Notes under the pieces: generated by a model
The model's input: only the letters and a program-made list of their open reading frames with translations
Told to the model about the DNA's origin: nothing
Database searches by the model: none
Assembly (NCBI GenBank): GCA_028282865.1
Contig: JANQHA010000246.1
Location: 1-11,993 of the forward strand
Direction: 5' to 3'
DNA length: 11,993 nucleotides
Source of the DNA: Oligoflexales bacterium
GTDB taxonomy: Bacteria; Bdellovibrionota_B; Oligoflexia; Oligoflexales; CACXFL01
Part shown: positions 6,493-11,993 of the stretch, one piece after another
How positions within the stretch are numbered: position 1 is the stretch's first letter
How the letters are laid out: the number at the start of each line of letters is the position of its first letter
Translations under genes and position numbers: made by a program

Positions 6493-7125
6493 CTATGATT
6501 CAAACTGCTCTTTGTTAGCTAATAAATGATTGATAATTGCAGTAGCACATGAAGTTACTGATTGCTCCATATGGTCTTTGTTACAAACCTCGTGGTTTGA
6601 ACCGAACTCTTTTATATAAGCGGTTCCCATAATTAGGCTCCAGTGCATAGTTGCACTAAAGATGGTATGAGATGCCCAGGTAAGACCAGCTTCCGGGAGT
6701 TCGCCATGCTTTCTGGTAATGGCTGACTTTAAAACCGCCACACCAGGAGGACCTATTTTCCCCTCGCAAAAGCTTCGCATGTTCGAGTCGGCTTCAGGTA
6801 GGCTACCAGAAAGTACGATTCGGAATGTGTTGCTAGCATCCTTCCAGTTAGCTAGAAGGGTTCTAAAAACTTGCACAGTCGTCTCTTCAGGCGAGAGACT
6901 CTCACTTTCGATCGCCATCAAAGCCGATTCTATTTGCTCGTAACCTGCTCTAAAAACCTCCCAAAACAATGCCTGTTTGTTAGAGAAGTGATAATTTATC
7001 GATGCTACGTTTACGCCCGCTTCTGCAGAGATGTCACGAACCGAAGTACCATTAAAACCGTACCTGGCAAAGAGCACCCTTGCAGTATTTACGATCTTAG
7101 ACTTGGTATCTTGGCTGGTAGTCAT
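6493..7125 (-). CDS. TetR/AcrR-family transcriptional regulator, last gene of the efflux operon
   Basis: This is a one-component DNA-binding regulator of 210 residues, a usual TetR-family length. The N-terminal three-helix DNA-binding domain is clear (about 9-55): IVNTARVLFARYGFNGTSVRDI, then the helix-turn-helix ending AGVNVASINYHFSNKQALF, which carries the family's hallmark YHF-K-L signature. The remaining residues form the all-helical ligand-binding and dimerisation domain, and the ligand is unknown. The ATG overlaps the RND stop codon by one base (TAATG), so translation is coupled and the regulator is made with the pump. Such regulators usually repress their own efflux operon until a substrate binds. 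Matching palindromes lie upstream of the first gene of the operon. The 3' end abuts the 88-bp repeat element. Confidence 0.93.
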   Translation of the reverse strand: MTTSQDTKSKIVNTARVLFARYGFNGTSVRDISAEAGVNVASINYHFSNKQALFWEVFRAGYEQIESALMAIESESLSPEETTVQVFRTLLANWKDASNTFRIVLSGSLPEADSNMRSFCEGKIGPPGVAVLKSAITRKHGELPEAGLTWASHTIFSATMHWSLIMGTAYIKEFGSNHEVCNKDHMEQSVTSCATAIINHLLANKEQFES

Positions 7126-10100
7126 TAGCTTACTTTACTCATATCGGTCCCATGGTTTTGTTGGGGGTTCTCGTGGTCATCTTTACTCTTTCTAGAAAAA
7201 ATCTTACCAATAAACCCATTAACATCTTCTAAAATTGCGTAAGCGCACGGGACCCATACTAGGGTTAAAATCGTCCCACTTGTGAGACCCCATGCCATGG
7301 CTAGTGTCATTGGCACTAGCAGTGCATCGGATCCACCAATACCATAAGCAGTTGGAATAAGGCCACTGATTGTTGTCAGTGAACTTACCAACACTGCCCT
7401 TAACCTGATTCTAGAGGCTGTCACCAGTACTTCAAGTAATGGTCTACCTTCCGCTTTCATGTCTTCAATAAAACTAATAAGAATAATTCCGGAATTTACA
7501 ATAATACCGCCAAGTCCGATGATTCCAATTAGTGCTAAGAAGCTAATGGGGCGTCCATGAAGCGCGAACGCGATTGAGAATCCCACTAAACCGAGTGGGA
7601 TGGTCGTCATAATAATAAGTGGTCGAACGAATGAGTTGAATAAGAATACTAGCAGCGCGAAGATCCCAATCAGTGACAAAATCAACGCATTAAATAAACT
7701 AGCCATCGACTCGTTGGTGCTTTCGCCTTCGCCTCCGAAGACGATGGATACGTCTTTGTAGGTTTTGACGAGTTCATCAAATTTTTTCTGGACTAATAGG
7801 TTAGCTTCAATGGCAGTCATTTTATTCGTATCTATATTGGCAGTGACTGTCTTAGCTCTCTTGAAGTCAAAACGCTTGATGTAAGGTTTACCACCCTCTT
7901 GCCTGATAGTCGCAAAGTCGGTGATAGGGATCAGGTAGCCTCTTTTGTCCATGACTTGAATTGTTTTTAGATCGGCAACATTTTTCCTCATCTCTTCTTT
8001 AAACCTGACAACTAAATCAACCTCCTTATTGTTAAGGTTGACGTTGGAGATAACCTTTCCAGCTAGTGCTGACCTAATAGAGTTACCGACACTGTTAACG
8101 TTAAGGCCAAGTCGATCGGCTTTTTGGTAGTTGATGTCTATGTAGACCTGCTGGTCAGCAATGACATCGTCGACTTTGACATCCATAATACCTTCGGTTT
8201 CGCTAAGATGACTCATGACACCGGTGATAACCTCATGGAGGCTTTCTGCGTTATTTGATCTAAAGGTCGCGTTTACCGGGTCGCCAACTGGCGGGCCATT
8301 CACCATAGCTTCAAAAGTTAGAGATTTGACCCTCTCAGAGCCTGTTATGACTCTGATCTTTTCCAAGAAGTCGGTTTCTTTAACGTTTGATTTCGCATGG
8401 TCGGTGGCATACATAAAAATGATACCGGTGTTGTTGCCACTTTTTCCTTTAGGATCTGTTGGCCCCATCGAAGAAGTACCAGCTCTAGCTACGATATCAG
8501 CGATATGCTCACCGTTTATCTGATGAATTTTCTCCGAAATAATTTTTATCTCTTCATTCGTATCTTCTAAAGTAGAGCCGTGAGTTAGCTCTAGCCTACC
8601 AAGGTAAATTTCAGTCTCATCTGAAGGGAAAAGGACCATTCTGTTAAAAACGGTCATCATGACTACAGAACCTACCATCAAGCCAGTAAAAACGAACAGG
8701 GCTATATAACGATGTCTGATCGTTTGGTTCATAAAAGATTCAAACTTACTTGCGACCTTATCAAACCATCCTGTTTTGCCATGCGAGTTATTTGCTTTGG
8801 CGCTTGATTCGATCCTAACTAGACGCATCGGGAGGAAAAAGAAGCTCTCCGCTAAACTTATGACAAGAGATAATGATACGATAATTGGGATGTATTTAAT
8901 GAATTGACCCATGATTCCGGTGGTAACTAACATAGGAAGAAATGCTGCAATAGTTGTCATGACTGTGGCTGTTATAGGTAGCCACAGCTGACGGACCGAA
9001 ACCATAGCTGCATCGTGCGCACTCAGCCCTTCTTGCCTTAATCGAGCAAAGTTTTCCGAAATAACGACGCTATTATCTACTAGCATCCCCAGTGCGATTA
9101 CCAAAGCTAGGATAGTAATGGCATTTAGGTTCATATCCATCGAAGGGATAAACCCTAAGGTTGCCATGACTGCTAGCGGCAACGACAGACTAGCCATCAA
9201 GCCAATTCTTCCTGGAAGGAATAATAGTAAGAAAAATACAACTAGCACAAGCCCACTGACAGCATTCGAACTTAGAACTCCAAGTTTATTCTTAACTCGA
9301 AGGGCTTCGTTGTTATAAATTTTGAATTTGAATTTTTCACCGTATAGCGAACGAAATTTATCAAGTCTAGAGTTGATGTCATTAACCATTGAAATGGTAT
9401 CAGCACCGCCTTTTTTCCTAACTATTAGTAATGTAGCTTCTTCGCCGTTATGCCTGGCATGTATTGTAGCCTCTTGCTGATCATCAACAATCGTAGCAAT
9501 ATCCTTTAAATAGACGGTCTTTCCTGAGAAGTTCGATCTAATTAGAATGTTATCGAGCTCATTTTTATTTCTGATCTTTCCTTCGATCCTCACTAGGCGC
9601 TGCTCGCCTGATGATTTTAGTGTTCCACCGGGTATGTTACGGTTTCGAGTCTCGATCTTATTGAGGACTTCATCTATACCAATATGTAGGGCTTTCATCC
9701 TCCTACTATCAAGTTGAATTTGAAACGCTCTTTCTTGATAACCGACCAACCTGGCATTTAAGACACTTTTATTATCTTCAATATCTTCTTTGAGCATATC
9801 AGCGACTAAGTCTCGTGCCCTGTTGCTGTTGTCTCCGACAATCGCGAGCTCCATGACTGGAAACTCCTCAGACTTGACTTCGACAAACCTCGGACGGTCC
9901 TTTAAATCAGGTGGCAGGTCTGTCACCCGATCTACCGATCGCTGTAGATCGGCCATCAATTTCTCAACATCGACATTGTCGATATCAGCCCTAACCAAGA
10001 TGGTGCTAATGCCAGGCTGGCTGACGGACCTAACATCCTTGATGCCAGTGACTGATCTAACTTCGTCTTCGATTGGCTTAGTGATACGAGTCTCGATGTC

Positions 10101-10274
10101 TTCTGCCGAAGCTCCGTCATAATTTGTGGTGATTGTAGCCATTGCAAAGTCGACGGATGGGTAACTTTCAGCATTGATTCTCATCAAGCCAAACAGACCG
10201 AAGATCACTACCATTGCTGACAGCACGAAAGTGAATTTGTAGTTTTCAATAAAAAAGTGCGCAATTTTTTTCAT
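7125..10274 (-). CDS. RND-family efflux transporter, inner-membrane permease subunit
   Basis: This is a proton-driven RND pump (AcrB-like architecture) of 1049 residues, full length. It has an N-terminal helix (about 12-31), a first periplasmic loop (about 35-330), a helix bundle (about 334-485), helix 7 (about 522-544), a second periplasmic loop (about 550-855) and a C-terminal helix bundle (about 860-1015). The second half begins anew, showing the internal duplication. The proton-relay helix reads GMLVDNSVVISEN, so AcrB's Asp-Asp pair is Asp400-Asn401. The AcrB helix-10 lysine position is Val in GIIVNSGII, a pattern common in other RND subfamilies, so this is not a close AcrB/MexB orthologue. 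Substrate class (drug, lipid, metal) cannot be assigned. GGAG lies seven bases before the ATG. It follows the TolC-family gene after 24 bp and overlaps the TetR gene by 1 nt. No adaptor gene lies in the operon. Confidence 0.96.
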   Translation of the reverse strand: MKKIAHFFIENYKFTFVLSAMVVIFGLFGLMRINAESYPSVDFAMATITTNYDGASAEDIETRITKPIEDEVRSVTGIKDVRSVSQPGISTILVRADIDNVDVEKLMADLQRSVDRVTDLPPDLKDRPRFVEVKSEEFPVMELAIVGDNSNRARDLVADMLKEDIEDNKSVLNARLVGYQERAFQIQLDSRRMKALHIGIDEVLNKIETRNRNIPGGTLKSSGEQRLVRIEGKIRNKNELDNILIRSNFSGKTVYLKDIATIVDDQQEATIHARHNGEEATLLIVRKKGGADTISMVNDINSRLDKFRSLYGEKFKFKIYNNEALRVKNKLGVLSSNAVSGLVLVVFFLLLFLPGRIGLMASLSLPLAVMATLGFIPSMDMNLNAITILALVIALGMLVDNSVVISENFARLRQEGLSAHDAAMVSVRQLWLPITATVMTTIAAFLPMLVTTGIMGQFIKYIPIIVSLSLVISLAESFFFLPMRLVRIESSAKANNSHGKTGWFDKVASKFESFMNQTIRHRYIALFVFTGLMVGSVVMMTVFNRMVLFPSDETEIYLGRLELTHGSTLEDTNEEIKIISEKIHQINGEHIADIVARAGTSSMGPTDPKGKSGNNTGIIFMYATDHAKSNVKETDFLEKIRVITGSERVKSLTFEAMVNGPPVGDPVNATFRSNNAESLHEVITGVMSHLSETEGIMDVKVDDVIADQQVYIDINYQKADRLGLNVNSVGNSIRSALAGKVISNVNLNNKEVDLVVRFKEEMRKNVADLKTIQVMDKRGYLIPITDFATIRQEGGKPYIKRFDFKRAKTVTANIDTNKMTAIEANLLVQKKFDELVKTYKDVSIVFGGEGESTNESMASLFNALILSLIGIFALLVFLFNSFVRPLIIMTTIPLGLVGFSIAFALHGRPISFLALIGIIGLGGIIVNSGIILISFIEDMKAEGRPLLEVLVTASRIRLRAVLVSSLTTISGLIPTAYGIGGSDALLVPMTLAMAWGLTSGTILTLVWVPCAYAILEDVNGFIGKIFSRKSKDDHENPQQNHGTDMSKVS

Positions 10275-10298
10275 GTCTGCTCCAGTGAGAAGAAAAGT

Positions 10299-11744
10299 TT
10301 AAATACTGTTAATGCCGCATGTTGATTCAGTAAAAATACTAAAGTAATCAAAAAGCTCGTTAATAATCGCCAACCTTGAATTTATTTGATCTATCTTACT
10401 ATTTAGTAAAGCATTTTGATCGTTAACCAGCGCGTCAACTGAAACCCGTGCTTGGTCATATTTACGGTTGGTTTCCTTTATTACTTGCTCGAGCTGATTG
10501 GCGCTTTTTTCTTGAAGCAGGGCATTCCTATTTAGCAGGTCTACCATCGAAACCATTTGCTCGTATCGAGCTTTGACACTGCTTTCAAGCTCGTGTCGTT
10601 CGGCCATATATTGAGCGGTTGCGACCTGATTTTTTAGGACAGTCGTTGAGCTTTTGGCTCCTCCTAGGGGCACGCTTAGTTGCAAGCCCAGCGCGTAAGA
10701 AGGTCTTGCTTCCGTACCTACCTCGCCTAAAGAATCCGAGAAACCCTTTTCGTTGGCGGATAGTTCATATTCTCCGATAAAAGCCAGATTCATGTCATTG
10801 TGTTTGTTATTTATCGCTTTTGATAGCTTATGATCTTCGTCTAATGCTTTGAGTATCTCATCAATCTGAGTTTCGTCCCAAGGTATTTTCTTTTGACTCT
10901 TTATTTTTGCCGTGCATGACATGACTTCTGCTATGGTTTTATTAATGTTGTATTCACTTAGTGACAGGTTACTGCCATTGAGCTCTGGTAATAGTGATTT
11001 TAGCTGCAGGAGGATTTTATTTCGTTCATAATTCAAGGCTGTAATTTGTGCTAGTCTTACCGAGTACTGAGCTTCGTAACGGTAGACTTCGTCGTTTTCA
11101 GCTACCGAAGCTTTTTTTCGTTTTCGTACTTCGGTGAGCTGATATTCAGCTGTGTCTTTTATGCCATTAGCAACTTTTAGTTTTTCTTGATTTGCTACTA
11201 GTGACCAATAGATTTTTCTCACAGAGTTTTCAAACATCTTTTGATTGATTTGACTTTTAAGCAATGCGACCTTTTTCTTACTACTGATAGATTTGAGTTG
11301 TTTTCTTTCAAGGCTGCCAAATGCATTTTTCCATAGGTCGATATTTAGATTAAGCCTGACACCAGATTCGGTTGCTTGATCGATAGATTTGTCAGGAGTT
11401 GAAATTTGATCACTAAACGCATTTAAGCTAGCGGTTGTTCCGTACCCTATGTTTTTGTTGATTCCGACTTCGTACTTGGTTGTCGGAGCAAATGTCGGGG
11501 CAAAGGGTGATATACTTTTCTGGAGTGAATCTGAATAGCCCACTGACGATGTGAGGCTTGGCTGATACATTTCAAGGAACTCTGACTTGGCTAGTGCAGC
11601 CTGCTTTTGCAAGAGAATAGCTCTTTCAGAATTTTGGTTCTGTTTTCGAGCTAACTCAACAAGAGTTTTTTCGCTGATCTTGACATTTGATGCTGCCGCT
11701 AAGCTGCTTAGGGCAAGTAAGACTAGAACGATCTTATGTTTCAT
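10299..11744 (-). CDS. TolC-family outer-membrane efflux channel, first gene of the efflux operon
   Basis: This encodes an outer-membrane factor that trimerises into a channel-tunnel for the RND pump. From the chosen ATG it has 481 residues, close to the family norm. The signal peptide is MKHKIVLVLLALSSLAAA. After it come long Lys/Glu-rich, heptad-like helices in two halves (about 25-60 and 140-240, then about 285-325 and 375-465). These are separated by short beta regions such as SLTSSVGYSDS and YALGLQLSVPLGG, the latter typical of the second transmembrane hairpin. An in-frame GTG at 11777 would add 11 residues ahead of the signal peptide and has no better ribosome site. The ATG at 11744 has GGAG nine bases upstream and starts directly with the signal peptide. 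The C-terminus ends STCGINSI, and one of its few cysteines lies there. Its promoter region carries three TetR-type palindromes. Confidence 0.92.
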   Translation of the reverse strand: MKHKIVLVLLALSSLAAASNVKISEKTLVELARKQNQNSERAILLQKQAALAKSEFLEMYQPSLTSSVGYSDSLQKSISPFAPTFAPTTKYEVGINKNIGYGTTASLNAFSDQISTPDKSIDQATESGVRLNLNIDLWKNAFGSLERKQLKSISSKKKVALLKSQINQKMFENSVRKIYWSLVANQEKLKVANGIKDTAEYQLTEVRKRKKASVAENDEVYRYEAQYSVRLAQITALNYERNKILLQLKSLLPELNGSNLSLSEYNINKTIAEVMSCTAKIKSQKKIPWDETQIDEILKALDEDHKLSKAINNKHNDMNLAFIGEYELSANEKGFSDSLGEVGTEARPSYALGLQLSVPLGGAKSSTTVLKNQVATAQYMAERHELESSVKARYEQMVSMVDLLNRNALLQEKSANQLEQVIKETNRKYDQARVSVDALVNDQNALLNSKIDQINSRLAIINELFDYFSIFTESTCGINSI

Positions 11745-11771
11745 GTAGTTGATCTCCGATGGAAACGATTC

Positions 11772-11783
11772 AAACACTCGTTT
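11772..11783. promoter_or_regulatory. Operator-like palindrome 1 (AAAC-N4-GTTT)
   Basis: AAAC-ACTC-GTTT is a perfect 4+4 dyad. It lies 28-39 bp upstream of the TolC-family ATG, on the leader side. A wider AAACGA...TCGTTT dyad (11763-11783) shares its right arm. The pattern matches the AAAC-N2-4-GTTT boxes described for the TetR-family protein PsrA; binding here is inference. Confidence 0.4.
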
Positions 11784-11824
11784 TAAACAGTAGTACTAGG
11801 TTTCGGCAGAATCAAGAAAAAATT

Positions 11825-11836
11825 AAACGATTGTTT
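11825..11836. promoter_or_regulatory. Operator-like palindrome 2 (AAAC-N4-GTTT)
   Basis: AAAC-GATT-GTTT is a second perfect dyad of the same layout, centred 53 bp from the first. It overlaps a possible minus-strand -10 hexamer (TTTAAT), so a bound repressor would block the efflux-operon promoter. No confident -35 box is seen. Confidence 0.45.
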
Positions 11837-11848
11837 GATTTTTATTTT

Positions 11849-11860
11849 AAACAACTGATT
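11849..11860. promoter_or_regulatory. Operator-like palindrome 3 (imperfect)
   Basis: AAAC-AACT-GATT differs from the AAAC-N4-GTTT pattern at one position. Its centre is 24 bp from site 2. Confidence 0.3.
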
Positions 11861-11910
11861 TTAAAGGGTTTATTTTTAGGGTTTGGCTGCAACGACGTTT
11901 ACCCTTACAC

Positions 11911-11919
11911 TGTTAAAAT
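11911..11919 (+). promoter_or_regulatory. Candidate extended -10 promoter of the right-edge gene
   Basis: TG-T-TAAAAT is a TGn extended -10 with five of six matches to TATAAT, ending 29 bp before the ATG at 11949. A matching -35 at normal spacing is not obvious, which extended -10 promoters can tolerate. Confidence 0.4.
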
Positions 11920-11948
11920 CGAAAAATATGGTCGCAGAGAGGATTGTT

Positions 11949-11993
11949 ATGAAGCTTTGGAGTGGTTATTGTTTGTTTTTTGCAGTCGCATTA
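11949..11993 (+). CDS. Start of a divergent exported-protein gene, cut by the window edge
   Basis: Only 15 codons are visible (MKLWSGYCLFFAVAL). A Lys at position 2 followed by a hydrophobic run looks like the beginning of a signal peptide. GAGAGGA lies five bases before the ATG, and an extended -10 promoter lies about 30 bp upstream. Its divergent position against an efflux operon that lacks a periplasmic adaptor makes an adaptor subunit one possibility. Nothing in 15 residues can confirm that, and it may be any envelope protein. Confidence 0.55.
   Translation, partial: MKLWSGYCLFFAVAL

Noticed and set aside
9790..10122. Open frames opposite the RND, kinase and TetR genes
   Set aside because: They lie wholly antisense to well-conserved genes, have no domain-like sequence or ribosome sites, and are coding-strand shadows.
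11745..11777. Upstream in-frame GTG start for the TolC-family gene
   Set aside because: It would put 11 extra residues before the signal peptide and would run through the operator-like palindrome; the ATG at 11744 fits better.
11865..11884. Two AGGGTTT heptamers 13 bp apart
   Set aside because: They are short and A/T-context dependent, and the spacing fits no operator class I know.

Overview
The window comes from a Gram-negative bacterium. The evidence is two outer-membrane proteins (a beta-barrel ending in Phe and a TolC-family channel), an RND pump, an OmpR-type two-component system and clear Shine-Dalgarno sites. Base composition leans slightly to A+T by eye. The style of the outer-membrane and efflux genes is compatible with a deep-branching proteobacterial or Bdellovibrionota-like lineage, but that is a hunch and nothing here proves it. 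I see no tRNA, rRNA, CRISPR array or intact transposase. The window is densely coding, and no stretch over about 265 bases lacks a gene.

Layout, left to right. (1) The 3' part of a trypsin-like serine protease gene (+) runs in from the left edge. It converges on (2) a two-component operon on the minus strand: an OmpR/PhoB response regulator, then a HAMP/HisKA sensor kinase whose start overlaps the regulator's end. A hairpin plus T-run lies after the kinase. In front of the regulator are an 8-bp direct repeat with an 11-bp period, the pattern expected of an OmpR-family operator, and a perfect 9-bp inverted repeat. (3) Divergent from this is an exonuclease III gene (xth, +), followed by an exported basic-domain/beta-barrel protein of unknown function and, 25 bp later, a small TauE/SafE-family permease. 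The last two probably form a transcription unit. (4) The gap between the permease stop and the next gene is filled almost exactly by an 88-bp element with 19-bp imperfect terminal inverted repeats, a MITE-like or palindromic intergenic repeat. (5) A minus-strand efflux operon follows, in transcription order TolC-family channel, RND pump, TetR-family regulator, with a 24-bp gap and then a 1-nt TAATG overlap. (6) At the right edge a divergent plus-strand gene begins with a signal-peptide-like start.

How the genes fit together. The channel and pump should form a tripartite exporter, but no periplasmic adaptor is encoded between or after them. The cut-off divergent gene is one candidate. The intergenic region between that gene and the TolC gene holds three AAAC-N4-GTTT-type palindromes (two perfect, one imperfect). 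They are plausible sites for the TetR-family repressor encoded at the operon's end, which would then control its own operon and perhaps the divergent gene. Most protein families here are well known. The least explained items are the basic-domain/barrel protein with its permease partner, the 88-bp repeat, the adaptor-less operon and the operator-like repeats.
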